NCBI RefSeq assembly: GCF_905475345.1
Contig: NC_066586.1
Location: forward strand, 3,238,501-3,302,500
Length of the DNA stretch: 64,000 nucleotides
Direction of reading: 5' to 3'
Source: Vespula vulgaris
Lineage: Eukaryota; Arthropoda; Insecta; Hymenoptera; Vespidae
Of the stretch, positions 48,566 to 62,860 are shown piece by piece; within the stretch, counting starts at the first letter, position 1, and every line of letters begins with the position of its first letter. The notes beneath the pieces were generated by a model. The model did not search any database. It was not told where the DNA came from and was given only the letters and a program-made list of their open reading frames with translations. Position numbers and translations under genes: made by a program.

Positions 48566-49964
48566 CTTTTCTACGCGGAAAGACGTCGTCGCACCTTTTA
48601 ATATTGTTACTTTTTCTTCGTTAAAGCGGATCCTCACGGATGATTGCTTACAATACTCGTGAGAAGAGCCGTTGGAGAAAGAGCTCTTGGTGTTCCTTCT
48701 CAAGAGATGCAGGAGGTTTGTTATCGTTTCTTGCGGTAAACTAACAAATAATATTGACTCGTATAATTGCCGATGGCTTTTATCTCTGCGGATTACAGCT
48801 CTCAACGTTAACGTTTCCTCGCCATTGCAAGCTAAAGTTTTTGACGTTCACCAACTGCAGTGAAAAGTAAGTCCCTCGATTTTTTGTTCACTCGAATGTT
48901 TATTAAAACAAACAATTACAGCAAATTCGAAACTCTACGAAACTATATTTTTTTGCAAACGTAAGCGAGTACGTTCGCCCAAAGCTATCTATATTCTCTT
49001 TACCGTTTATATGTGATTTTTTGGTAACAAAAATACGAATGTAAATTTCCATATTTTGCAATTCTAGTCTTGCTTTTACAACGATATCGATTCTTAACGA
49101 CAGATTTTTACGGTGCAACGAAGCGACGAGATATAATGTTGCTTTAAAAAGAGTGAAAATTATTTTCTCTGTTTTCATTTCTTTCTTCTATCCTTTTTTG
49201 AAGAGGCATAGAACTTAATACGATGTATTGACAGACGACAAGGTAGTTATCTTATATGTACGCGTTACGAGTAAACGTTGTATGCCATTCTAGCGTAATG
49301 AACACTGAGAAGAGAACGGGATATTCGAAGGAAGCAATGTCGAACGCATCACGGGATTTATTGAACGTCGATTGGAGGATTTCTACAGCTGCACCAAGTT
49401 CCAATTTGGTAGAATGATCTTTGAGGAAAGAGAGGGGATGGGTGTACAACATCTCTTGATACAGAATGATACGATCTGTTTATCTAAGCGTTTATAGTAG
49501 TACATCGACAAACATTCTGCGATTAGAATCTCTCGTAATGATATTTTCTAAAAGATAATTAGAATTAGACGATACAAGTAAATTTTAATAAACCCTTATA
49601 TATTCAATTACATATATGAATAATTTACCAATAAATGTTTCCTAATGTTTCCTATAAATAATAAATACTCTTAACAGGTATAAGTGAAATCCTATGTGAA
49701 AATGATAGCATGAACAAAGGAATGAAAACATTGTCACGGATCTTCCATATAAATCGACTCTAGAAAAATAATACTCTTCAATTAAAACTCGGAAGAGTGA
49801 CTGTCGAAAATCTCGAACACGAAGGTTCATCGCAATCCAGCGCGTTTGCCAGATCAGGTACATTTCGGAGACGGAATCAATACGATGTAGGCTCATAGTA
49901 CTGGTACTGGAGCGAATCCACCAACAGACACCCTCTTCCTCTATCCCCTACGGCATCCTAGTAC

Positions 49965-49969
<5 letters not shown>

Positions 49970-50019
<50 letters not shown>
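49970..50019. repeat. (CT)n microsatellite
   Basis: About 24 CT copies, one of the longest pure CT runs here. Confidence 0.95.
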
Positions 50020-50020
<1 letters not shown>

Positions 50021-50708
50021 CCTTCCATCGTCGTCTCACCAACGTCGACCACCCCCAGGGCATTTATTTATTTCCATGCGGTTCGTATATCGCGCGTTGC
50101 CTCTTCCGATTTTCGAAACGAGGGAAAGAGAGACAGAAAGAGAGAGAAGGAATGAGGGAGAGAGGAAAAAGAAGGGTGAGAGAACGTCGAGGGGGTGAGT
50201 CGCGATTCGTGGCGAAGTCGTAAAATCCGCGGGCGAGACTCGAAATCCGTAATCACAGTTCGCACCAGCCACCGACCGTGATGGAGGATCTCGCTCTTGA
50301 ACGAGAGGGACGGAGGTGAGGGTAGTACTGGCTGTTCGTGCTAGAGGACTCCAAGTAGGGCGAGAAAAAAGGGAGAGTGAGTTCGGCACCCTCGTAGAAT
50401 TTCCCTACTGCTGGTGTTCGATAAAAATGTACATCTCTCTCTTTCTCTTTCTCTCTCTCTTTCTTTCTCTCTCTCTCTCTGTCTCTCTTTCTCTCTTTTT
50501 CTCTCATTCTTCTTCTTTTTCTTTTCTGTCTCTTTTTATTTCACTCTGATTATCCTTTTAACCCTTTGACGTTGAAGCGACCGACAGGTGTGACAGGTGA
50601 CGGCCCAAAGGCGGCTTTATTTTAAATCTTTTTCGTGGATCGTTTGTAGGGGACAATTTTGTTATAGGAAATTTCTCGATGTAGAATTTTAAAACTAATA
50701 CGAAATAT

Positions 50709-50736
50709 CGATATATATATATATATATATATATAT
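50709..50736. repeat. (AT)n microsatellite
   Basis: About 13 AT copies. Confidence 0.95.
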
Positions 50737-51010
50737 TTCTTTTGTTTTTATAACGAGATAGAAACGATAGAACACATTGTGGATTTTAAATGTACTTTAA
50801 GATCCTCGTGTAATCATTCGTTCGCAATTGCATTTAAAATTTTTTCAATCGAATTTTAAAAATGTATATTTATCTGAAATCGATATGTAGGTGTATGACA
50901 ATAAAATTGAAAAGATCCTACGAATCAGGATAATTTCGAGAGAAGGGGAAAATATCTCGTGATTCGAGTTATACATTGAGACACGCTGACGTATAATTAT
51001 AGTGTTTTTA

Positions 51011-51140
51011 TTCTCACGGACGGGACATTATTTTCGTTGTCTTTTTATTCGTCTTCGTTTCCTACCTCTTCTCCTTTCTCTGGTAGTCTAACGACCCCCG
51101 CGAGGATATAATTCACCCCTCGAAACGGTCTACAACGTAC
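51011..51140. repeat. Diverged duplicated segment, copy 1
   Basis: It shares ordered blocks with 51578-51740: ttctcacggacg, gacattatttt, cctttctct, taacga and attcacccct followed by cgaa. The homologous blocks are separated by small insertions and deletions. Confidence 0.75.
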
Positions 51141-51577
51141 AGCAGTCCGATAATAATAACACGAACGATAATGATAATAATAATGCGAGAGCTCGTCCCG
51201 AAGGGAAAATAAGAAGAAGCTTAGTCCGAAGTCCCTTCGAGCTTGTATGAATGCAAAGTATACCTATGTATTAAAATAAAAAAAAATAAAATAAAGTAAG
51301 AAAACAAAAAGAATAGGAAATAAGAAAAAAGAAAAGAGATAAGAAAAACTTTTGCGTCAAGAGAGATGCTTCATTCAAATCTGTTGGTCCAGATTTCTTA
51401 TTCTTTTAAAAATAAAAAAGAGATGAGGAGATACTTCAAATGCGGCATTTAAATCCACTGACCGCATTTATTCATTATGAAAGTCAGCCAAGTACTGATA
51501 GCAACCTTCGAATCGGTATACGAACTTATAGTTTATCTTTCCCAAAGAATTTTCCCTTCACGCGTTGATACTAATTG

Positions 51578-51740
51578 TTCTCACGGACGAGACATTATTT
51601 TTCGTAGTCTCCTTATAAAGCAGCTCTTTCGTCTCTTCCACCTTTCTCCTCTACCTATATACTTCTCTTCCTTTCTCTAGGGGGTTAACGATCCCAAAGA
51701 GACCGTAATTCACCCCTCCGAATGGCGGACGACATCGTAT
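51578..51740. repeat. Diverged duplicated segment, copy 2
   Basis: Second copy of the segment at 51011-51140, same orientation, offset about 567 bp, slightly longer because of inserts in the pyrimidine-rich middle. Confidence 0.75.
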
Positions 51741-51766
51741 CCACCACTCCCCTTTTCTAAGTCCTC

Positions 51767-51799
<33 letters not shown>

Positions 51800-52622
51800 A
51801 AATTCTCTCTAGTTGGTCGAGTTGTTTCGTGCGAGTCACGTGACCAGAGCCAAAATTTCTTGATTAAGACGATGGCACGCGATCTACGTTGATTATACGC
51901 ATGTACATATAACATTTATGTACTATATGTTTTTATACATACTATATATATACACTATATGTATACTTATGTGTATATACTATATGTATACTACATACGC
52001 ACACATATGTTTCTTTATGTCGTTTCTTTTCTCAGCTTTTCTTTTTTCTTTCTTTTTTTTTCTTTTGTCGTTTCGTTCTCGTGTACCTCGTGCCACGATC
52101 CCCTTTGTCTTTGAAAAAATGATTGCGATGAAAATAACGAAAAAGTAGCTTTAGTTGTCGGTATAATGCAGAGAGAACATTTGCAGAACGAAAAGCGTGA
52201 CATTATTTTAGTTTCCTTACTCTCGAGATGGAAATAGAAATTTATTTGTCAGGAATATCTATAATAACATCGTTAGTATCGGATGAACACGACTATCGGT
52301 TGAACAATCTTTCTATTCAATTTCTATGGAAATTCTTCTATCTATTTAAATGGAATTAGTCTATCCAAATTATATTCCTTTTTGTGAAAAATAATAAGGA
52401 AAGGAATATGATATCGCGTTAAAATTTTTAACATTGATTCTTATAAATATCTTTAAATCTTTTCACGTTATCGATACTATACCTAGTTCTTGATTATTTA
52501 GCTTTGATAGATACGCTTTGTTCGTACACGTTCTATTACATATGTACATACGTGTTCGCTTTGATAGTCAATTTTCCGTGATCTGAACGTTACAGTCGGT
52601 TACCGCAGTATTGTAGAATCTT

Positions 52623-52674
52623 TGACGTCATTGCAGTTATCGCTGGCTATATCGGCCTGTCGTTTCTCTATAAA
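52623..52674 (+). promoter_or_regulatory. Candidate CRE plus TATA arrangement
   Basis: A perfect palindromic CRE word TGACGTCA (52624-52631, within one base) is followed by TATAAA at 52669-52674. A TCAG initiator-like word lies near 52706-52709. The spacing from TATA to the initiator is longer than typical, and no recognised gene follows on the plus strand. Confidence 0.25.
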
Positions 52675-55274
52675 TTAGGCCGCACAATAGCACTCGTCGA
52701 AAGCCTCAGGGGAGGTAACCGAACGTAATGTTACGGTGTGCCAAAATGAGTCGATCTGATCAGAGAGCAACTGCCTCGTTAGACATCCTACGTATACATA
52801 ACTTCAATCGCAGAGTGATATATTTTACAAAATTGAAATTAAAATCGTCGATACATGTTATAATAATTACAAGTATGAAATTCGTCATCATTTTTCTTTA
52901 TTTCTTTTTCATCATTAATTTCTTTCGCAATCCAACGATATAAATTCAATCGAAAATCCGAGGTTGAAATCTCGTATAGAGAAAAAAGAAGAAAAGGCTT
53001 CTCGAACTGACACAAAGACGTAAAACTCGTGGAATGTAGTTGACAAAAAAGCCCTTTTAAAGAATCGAAAAACAACACGACCGGAGATACGAAGTTTCAA
53101 ATCCTACCCGCCAAAATACTCGCCCGACTAACTATTACCCGGCGTCACGGCGCGTCTCGTCGGCACTTTTAATTCCCAGCGTTGAACCGCGCGATAAAAG
53201 AGAAAGAGAAAGAGAGAGGGAGAGAGAGAGAGAGAGAGAGAGAGATAGAAAAACAAGGAAAACGAGAGATACAACGACACCGTGTAAATCTGCTACGTTC
53301 TAGCTAGGGTGTCGTATCTCTTTACCTCTTGTTCCCCTCTCTTTCTCTTCCTCTCTTTCTCTCTTTCTCTTCTATCCTCTCTATTCGTGTCGAACGATCG
53401 CTTTGAAAAGGGTTAACGAATTCGGCAATCAACGGGTATCGCTTTCGATCGCACCTCGATGTTACACGCATTTTTCGAAGCCTTTTTTCTACTCCCAGGT
53501 TTCATCTCTTTCACTTTTTCTCTGTCTCTATCTCTTTTTCTCTATAGACCGACGTCCTTCTCATGGCGTCAAAATCGCTGATTCTATCAAATTGGTCGAG
53601 AAACTACAATCGCCGCTCCGTGAAAAGCAAAATACAAGAGGCTGTGGGGTAGGAGGGAGACAAAAGGGGATAAGAGGACATTCGAAATTCACGAGGGATT
53701 AAATCCTCTCAGAAGCTTTTAAAGCTACTTACGGAGGAAAAACACTTGTTCGCAATGCTTATGAATCGTGAAATTCGAACGTCCGAAAAAGAAAACACAT
53801 TTCTGTGGGTACAATTCACGCGTACGTTATTTACTTTTACTTTTTAATTGACTAGAAAGATACCGTTCGGAAAATAAATATTTGTGTTTTTCTACTTAGG
53901 AAATAAAAACCAAATGAAACCGGCCGAACGTATTAGATTTCTATGGAAATGAATAATAAATAATAATTCATTATTAATAACGATAAAACAATAATTACAA
54001 TCGGTCGATGGCAAATAATTTAATAATTTAATACGCCAACGCTGTTACAAAAATACAATCCTGCCGGAGCTTTTTATGAACGGATTAAAAAAAAAAAAGA
54101 AAAAGAAAAGAGAAAAAAAAGAAAGACAAACAAAAGAGAGAAGGAAGAAAAGAAAAAATCTATTAGCCACTTTATTCGAGCGAAAGGGGTGTTCGTTCGA
54201 TGTTCCATCGAATCTTGGACTGAGACAAGTGAATTATTATCAGTCGAGGCGGAGAAGAATGGCAGCGCGTATCCCTGACACTTCGACAGTCGTCGGTGCA
54301 GACGAGGCCGCGTTGGGATAAGAGGGTGACATAGGCTAGAGAATGAGGAGAAAGAGGAAGAGAAGGAATAGGAGAAGGGAAAGGTGGGGAGGAGCTGGGA
54401 AAACCGCGACTGCTCTCGCCCGTCATTGACAGCTGTCAGCCGTCGGCGCGCGGAAAGTTTTACGAGAACGAAAGTTGATATTGCTGTGCTCGCAGTTCTA
54501 TCTCCCCTTTCTATTTCTCCCTCTCCCTGGTACCACATGCTCTTGTCTCGCTCTAACACAAACCGAACCTCCAAATGCCCGATGACCGCGAACAACCTTC
54601 CTTTATTTTCTTATTTTACGTATACGTAAACATGTACATATTACATGTGTTGGTATATATGTATGTTTTAGCCGTGTATACTCGTGTTTCACCCCTCGTT
54701 TTCAATTTTTGTCTTTATTTAAACGTGCAAGCGTAACGAACAGGGAACATGGTCGATATAAGCGTTACACAATATTGACGAATCGATCGTTCTTTCTTTA
54801 TGCACGATTCTCTTTCTCTCTTTAATTCTCTCTTGCGAATTCGAATTCAATTAAATCCCGTCGATGTTTCGTCGCTCGGTCTTACGAAATCGATCGTCGA
54901 GAATCTCATGGAAATGCGTTCCACTGAAAATTGTGTCTCGCGCGTTCTTCGTTCCGGATGAATAAATCGAGTAAAATGGAGTATCTGTCTAATATATACC
55001 TACGCCTATATGTATACGTACGATGAGGTGAGGTAGGATGTAACGAATGGACGTAAGTTAACTGTCGAGACGTGGATCGATCGACACTCCTCTCTTGACT
55101 ACCGTGATCGATCGTACGAACAGAAAAGTCACCTAAAATTTGTTTAAAAGTAAAGGAGTGGAGGGTAGAAGGTGAAACGAACCTTGTGTACGATGCTCAA
55201 ATTCTTTCAATGTAAACGAGAGATCGAGGGAACATAGACGAATTTGACCTTGTTGTAAAGAACAAGAGACAGAC

Positions 55275-55291
55275 AGAGACAGAGAAAGAGA

Positions 55292-55323
<32 letters not shown>

Positions 55324-55372
55324 AAGAGGCAGAGACAGACAGAGACAGACAGACAGAGACAGAGAAAGTTCA
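55275..55372. repeat. (GA)n with (GACA)n flanks
   Basis: Symmetric layout: gacagagacaga, then gaaaga, a pure GA run, gaaaga, and gacagacagagacaga again. Confidence 0.95.
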
Positions 55373-58300
55373 TTTTCGATGACAACGTCGCGGATTGAAA
55401 TGGGCCGTAAAATGGGCAGTACTCCCTGGGGCGAAATATTCGACGGTCCTCTTTCCACCGAATCGAGTCTCTCCAATTGCACTCGCTTTCTCTCTATCCT
55501 GTTTTCTTTTTTTTTCACTCTTCTCTCTTCCCTTCCTTTATTTTCTCAAATCTTTCACGAATCCCGCACACGTTTCGCACGACACACGACGCTCGTTCGT
55601 GTGCCGAGAACGAGTCTTTCGATCGCTATACATAATTGATTAACGTATCAAAGAGTTCAGAAAGAAAGACGGAGTAAAGAAGGGAAAGAGAAAGAGAGAA
55701 AGAGAGAGAAATGAACAGAGAGAAAAAGAGATGGACAATACCGAACGTGATTCTACATTGATACGGCACTTTGTCATCCGCCGCACGCTGCCTCGATCCG
55801 TTCACGGTTCGTTCAGAAACTTTCTCACGGAAACTCTTCCCATAGATCCGGATCATCGTATCGACGGTGCGCACCAGCTGTCCCTACGAGTTTCCATTCT
55901 CAAGTGCAAAAATTGCACGATTCGTTGCGCACGATGGAACGAATCTCTCTCTCTCTCTCTCTCTCACTCACTCTTACTCGATCCCGAATACTTTCCATCG
56001 ATTTTACGACTAAGCCGGGATGGAAGTCGAGGATATTCCATTAAAAGTTGAAAGTGAGATCTCGCGCTCGGTGAGAAACAAAAATTCGTAGGACGATCCA
56101 AGTCTCCCTTTTCGTCCTCTCGCTACTAATTTCTTTTTCTCTCCCTTCTCTTCGAATTTTTCGTCGTTGCTCGGGAATTTTTCTGACAAATTCTTTTCAA
56201 GAAACGCAACGTACAAATTTCACTTGAGAATCGAAGATGGAAATTGTGGTATAAGCGAATGTAGCAAAATACTGTTAACTACGTTGCAAAATTATTCGGG
56301 ATAAAAGAAATATCTTCTAATTTTTATGTAAAGAATTTTACAGGAGAAATAAATTCGAGTAACGAATTTTGATCATCACCGATCAAAGAAACGAGTCGTC
56401 GTAGTTCGAGCGTGAACCCAAGAGTCTCTTTATTTTCTCCTAAAGTTTAATTCCATCATTTTTCTTCCTGCCAGTCCTTTTCTCTTTCTCTTTCCTTCGC
56501 TTTTCACTCGAGAATGTCCGTGAAGCCGAAAAGCCGTTCTTTCTTCTTCTTCGAAGAACGTTTTCCTTTTCTCGGCACGAAAAGGCGAGGTACAATCGCT
56601 GAGAGAAGTTCGAGTCGGTGTTTCTTAGGTCTCGCGTTTCACCAAGGTGGCGAACGCGAAATCGCAATTTACCCTTTCAGCCTTTACTTTGTCGTTGTAT
56701 AGAGTATTTCATAATGTGTAGAATGTGAAATAGAAAAAGCATGAAATAATCTTATGGAAGTATACATCCAATATATATGATCTTGTTTATTACTTACAAT
56801 ATACATAAAATATATATTAACAATTATATTCTTTTTTTAATACTTTACGTTATAAAGAATAAATTTAATTCTATAAAAATATTACATCGAACGAACGTTT
56901 CTACAGACTTTTCTATTATTTAAATCCTTAAATGTGCGTAAGAAGTGTCACAAAACATTCTATTCTATTCTCGTCCTCACCAGACCATTCTACGAATCCC
57001 CTTTCGTTTCTAATCGGCTATCGCAGATTATCGAGAATTTTAAGTCGACGTCTACTCCCACGAGCAAGCTTTCAATCATCACTGGAACGGGACACCCGAA
57101 TGGAAACCCGAACGATTTCGGGCGGAATGAATAACTCATGACTCGCAGTCTGAGTCCGGATACTCTCGGATCAAACGCGTCACTGTCGTCGCAATTAAAG
57201 CTTGGAACTCTCACCCCCGTAATGCCTCGTCAATGCGGAAGACGCGGACTCGCATAATTTTCCGTCCCATTTGACTATTCCAAGCAGTACCTCTCGTAAT
57301 GGTGATCATCGTGACTATCGTTCAACGAGTTACCATCGACGACTATTCAGTTTGTTTTTCAACTTTTGACAAATTTTCTGTTTATCGATGCGGTAAAATC
57401 GATGGTATAATAAAGGGGTCGTTTGAAGAATAAAATGAAAGAAGAAAAAAAAGAACCAAGAGAAGAAAAACCAAAAAGATCAGAAAGCTCACTTTCCGCG
57501 GAGGTATTATACGTTAGCATACATTTTATGCAAACACTCGTGAATATTCATAAGTCTATTATAGTCTCCGAACGGAGTACAAGAGAACGTTGAAGCTAAA
57601 GGTGAAAGGACTTATCTTAGGTCAAGAGTCGTAATCGAGTTGGATCCCTTTCTCAAGCTAAAAGACAATGGAAGTAGGTATGTATTACGAAGAAAATTAG
57701 CGATGAGATATGATGTGTATATATATATATATATACACGTACATACATACATACATATATATATGCATGGTACGAATACATATACATATGAAGAGTACGA
57801 AAATCATCTTAACGACATTATATCTCAAAAGTCTCGTTTGCGAAGCGATGACGCGAGAAGAATTTTCATTATATCGTTTCGAACACAATCGGCGATGCAA
57901 TCAGGCAGCTTTACCCTCGATTTAAACTCGTTTCGAGGGTCAATAAGGGTTCGCCTCTATCCCTCTTCATCCACTCTTCTCTTCTCCCTTTCTCTTTGTC
58001 TCTTTGTCTCAATTCGATAACCACAATTCCTTCTCGTGTTGAGTCTTTCATAACCTATCCAAAATTACCTTGGCGAGTCTCATTCCTCTTAGCGATCTCT
58101 CCCAGCTATATCACTTCTGTAAATCGAAGTAATAATCTCCGGAAGGGAAAGTAAATCTTCGACGATCTATATATTAACTACTCTCATAGATCCTATTGAA
58201 ATATCGTTATATTTATCTACTCTACCAGATGAGAATTTCGATAAACGACTGTAAAAGATTTGCATTTGCTTTTTGCCGAACAACGAAAAAATTCATTCGA

Positions 58301-61300
58301 ATAGACGTATTGATTTTCTTTGGGAAAATAATCCGATAAATAAATAACTAGGTATTACTCTGAAAGAAACTCCGTGAAAGAGTCGTAAAGTTTTTCGCAC
58401 TCGAGTGCGATATAGAGGAATGACGGCTAAGAAGATATTCCGTTATGGAATCCGAGCGAAAGCCGGCGTCGGTTTTCCCACTGTCGTATCTCCAATACAC
58501 CAACACGTCCATATCGAAGAAAGAGAAACACGAAGAGAAAAAAAAGAAACGGGGAAGAAAGAACGAGAGAGAGAGAGAGAGAGAGAGAGAAAGAAATTCT
58601 TAGAGTCGATGCGAATACGACAAAGCCTCGAAAAGTTCGCCAAGCTTTTCAAGATATTCGTTCATTTAACGACCGATCGATCGAACAGACTTCTTCGAAA
58701 ATCTTAGATTCGACGTCTATGTGGTTGCATCTTGAAATAGAATTCACTCATCATGAACGAATATTCTACAATTTTAACGTTGAACTTATTTTACGTTAAA
58801 GAAATAATTTCGTCGAATTCGTCCGATGGCTAGAAATTTTCTAATAAAGATCGATTTCAACAATTTTTTTCTGCTATTTTATAATGCTTTATAACAAAAC
58901 ATTATTTCTCATATCCTGTCTTGATTTTTAAAGGAAGAACGAAAGAAGATATCCATAAAATTGTTGGAAACGAGAAAAATGGAGAGGAGCTAATATCGCA
59001 TTCATGAAGTGACGATCGTCCGAAGCGTTCTGAATAAATAAATAAATATAAATAACTAACAATAAATGTAGAGTGAGAGACATATAACCCGATGTTACAT
59101 TATTGACGTGTACTTTAATGCCATATTGTTTGCTTTGTATTTTAAAATACAAATTTGTAATACAAAACACATAGATATATATGTACATACTACAAATTTA
59201 ATGTAATCAGTTTGATGTGTGGATTTTTGTATGAATTGTATTAAAAAGAAAAAAGAAAACAGAAAAAAGAAAAGAAGAAAAAGAAAAAGAGAAAAAGAAG
59301 ACCAGCAATAGAATCAGTTTGTAAATGGACAATTTCCAGTAGTATCTATCAATTTCCATATATCATCCATGTAACATTATCGAACTATATTTATGTCTGT
59401 ATACGCATAACTATAGTCAGACACAATGCATGTATATTCACAGCGTGGAAAATACAAGAAAATTGCTCGCTGTTGGAGAAGGTTGACAACACGGAGAGCT
59501 CTTCAATTTATCTCGTCCCTTGGAGCGTCCATTCTTCCTCTTTTTCTCCTTTCCCTGCCCACCACCTACTCTACGCTTTCGTTTCATCCCTTTCCGCGAT
59601 CGTTCTTTCTTCTTACCTCTGCATCCGCTCCTTCGCTCTACTTCCGACCGCTCTTTCTATCCCTGTTTCCTCCTTTAGCCTCGGGACGATATTTATTAGA
59701 TTTCTGTCACGTCGCGTCTTCGTGCGAAGAAGATAGCAACGTGTTCGAGAAGAAGAAGAAAAAGATAGAGATATCCGGCATATTTAAGACGATGTATACT
59801 CACTAAACAAAAGCGAATAGAAGCGAAGACGGAATTATAATATCAAGAATTGTCTTTTTCATTTTCTGATACAAACACGTATTTGAGATATTCTCTAAAT
59901 TCGTTCGGTCATCGGCAAATTATAAAATCTTTTGTTCCTTATTTTCGTTCGTTCCTGAAAATAGTCACACGTTTTATTTTTTTCTTCTTTTCTCCTTTTT
60001 TAAAATAACATGAACATTTTTTTTCCAACGGTCATAAGTATTTAAGAATTGCAAGCAGAGATTTCAAGAAATTCCTGTGGGTCATATATAAAATGTATTT
60101 TGAAAATTCGACAAAGAAAAAATAGAAGAAGCAATTTGTTATAACTCGTAGAGGAACGAACGATTTTTATGATATTTTTCGATGCTATACAAATCGACGA
60201 TGTACGATATATCTGTAGAATTCATATGGCTGACATTTCTTTTTTTTTTTTTTTTGAAATGGGAATCAATAAAAAAAACTTGTAAAACTTATACTTCTCA
60301 ATTTTTATCGTAGCTCCGATACCGATCGTTATTTATTTTTTTTTGTTTTTATTTTTTTTCTTCTTTCTCTCTCTCTTTTTTTTTTTTTTTTATTTCAACA
60401 ACTTGACACACGTTGCGCAAATCTCTACATTGTTTCAAATAAAATTTATTTATTTTGAAAAAGAAATATTATACGAATAATTATAAGTATTGTGATTATG
60501 AATCGACATGCGATTAATAACTTCGAATACATTAACGAACTACCCGTTGTAGGATTAAAAGGGAACTAGGATAAGTAGAACTCGTTTCCACTTTCCTACC
60601 GATCAACCCCTCGAACAAAAGCATCCTATGCTCTCCTTCCGCGTAAAATCACTCTCTCTCTCTCTCTCCCTTCCTCCCTCCCTCTTTTCTCTCTCTTAGT
60701 TTGGACGATGAGAGATTGGAGTAAGAGTAAAAAGGGAGGTTTGAGAGTGAATAAGGGGTGAGAGGAAACAAGGGATGGGACTGGCGAACGGACTGACGTC
60801 GCTCGAGCCGCAAGCTCTTCGTAAAATTCATCATGCGCCCAGCCTCGAGAGCGGCCCTTTTATCCGAAATTCCGAGATAGTCGGGACTACGGATTAGTGT
60901 TGTTCAAACAGAGGTTAAGGGCACTTCGAAATGGGCGTGCACGAGCTTCTCACTCTTCCCTTCGATCCATTCCATCTCTTTATCTCTTTCTTTCTTTCGT
61001 CTTTCCCTATAATTCTCCTTCTCTTTCTCTTTGCTTCTAGCTAATAAAATACCACGACGACCGAGCGGCCCTTCTCTATACTATATTGCCCTTTGCCGAA
61101 CTTCGACCAAAGGAATGTTCGCGTTACGAATAGGTTCTTCTCAAGTTCCACGCATTTTTCTACTCTCTTTTACGTTCTGTTATGCGATAATAGTTCAAAG
61201 GGGACTCAAGTAAAAGACTTTGCGTTCGTCGATTCGACGGAAATCGATTAACAATTATGTACCTTCGAATAAACTCTAAACTCTTCTTCTTTTCTTTAGT

Positions 61301-62757
61301 CTTTCTTTTCTTTTTCTTTCTTTGTCTTTTTCTTAAAATGAAAAATTTCTTTTATTCTCTTGATCTGTCCTTATAATTTCAATATTCGTTTTCATAATTA
61401 CGATGCAATTAAATCGAACCATTTCCCCTTTTCAAATATAAGAACCAACGAAGCAATATTTTTTCTTTCCAGATACATAACGTCGATTTAATGGCAAATC
61501 TTTTCATTGAAAGGTTCGATTCCTATCCTTTTCTTTTCGTAGTACTATCGAACGATAAGTTCCACAGAATTCTCGTAAATTTTACTCAACACTGGTTGTA
61601 ACCGCACGTTCTCATCCTCGTCGAGAGCCACTATCTGTCTCTATTTCTATTTGTCTCCCTTTATCTACGTCCGGATAATAAAATAGCGTCGAAGTCTTTC
61701 CCTTGTTATATCGGCCATTCGTAATTCTTGAAAGGACACGTAGATCTTCGCTTTCTACGAAGGGTTAGTAAGAATTTCCTCTCGAATGTGACACATAGAT
61801 ACGTACATATACGTGTATACATCTTCCAACAAACACCGAATCGTAATACACGATAGACGGGACGTTAATCGTTCGTCTCGAAGCCTTAATCTTGATTTAT
61901 TCGTTGGCATGTCCCCACAAACTATTTAATACCGTTATCTCTTTGTATGTATATAGGTTTACGTGTACATGGAACATGCATATGTAGGTATGTAGATATA
62001 GCTAGTCGGTTGACTTTGATCGTTGTTATTTTTTCTTTTTTGATGATACTATAAAAGGCAGATGATACTTCTTTCCGATGTCCTCTCTCTCTCTTTCTAT
62101 CTATCCACCTATCTCTATTGTCTCTTTTTAGCTTGGCAAAGAGGAAGAGCAGAGAGCCGGGAAATGACAGTATCGCAAACGCTCGACTACAAACGACCAA
62201 ATGAGATACGAAAAGGGAAGTAAAAAAGGAAACCTATGAAATATGTATTACGAATCGCTATTCGGTGATTTCGATGTAATAAAAAAAGTTTAATGTATCA
62301 ATGGGAATATATCATCTCGTACGAATGCAACTCTCCTTCCTCTTTCTGACTACCTTCTTCTATTTTATCCTTTATCTATCGACGATAAATCATTTGCGGT
62401 CGTTGGGTAAGTTTCGACTTCACTGGCGTCTTAACGGTGCCGACTGGTACCATCGAAAAACGAAAAAAATCCAAAATGGAAGAAATAGGTAAATTGATGA
62501 GCTCTAGAACACCTTTTTGTTCTTCTTGTTTAAATGAGAGATAAATAAAATGGAGTGTCTTTGGTTCTTTTTACGGTGACTCGTGTCGATAAAAAAAAAG
62601 TAAAGAGAAAGAGAGAGAGAGAGAGAGGGAGAGAAAAAGTAAGAAAAACAAAAAACGGGACAACCATTCCGGAATAATTACAGGCCTTAATGTAGATACC
62701 GATGTCGATAGGCAATTTTACGGGCTGTGAAAACGGGCTTAAAGTCTCTTTCTCTCG

Positions 62758-62762
<5 letters not shown>

Positions 62763-62819
<57 letters not shown>

Positions 62820-62860
62820 AGAGAAAGAAAAAGAGAGAGAGAGAGAGAGGGAGAGAGAAA
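62763..62860. repeat. (GA)n microsatellite
   Basis: About 100 bp, with a pure core of about 24 GA copies. A shorter GA tract lies at 62601-62630. Confidence 0.95.

Noticed and set aside
53734..53830. Open minus-strand stretch ending VFFL before a consensus gtaagt donor in phase 1
   Set aside because: There is no in-frame ATG before a stop and no clear acceptor, so it cannot be a first exon as it stands.
60605..60629. Short minus-strand ATG segment (MLLFEGLI) with a phase-1 gtagga donor near 60604
   Set aside because: Too short for a leader peptide, weak donor, and no supporting context.
61508..61530. TTCGATTCC word resembling a tRNA T-arm
   Set aside because: No matching A box, anticodon arm or acceptor stem was found upstream.
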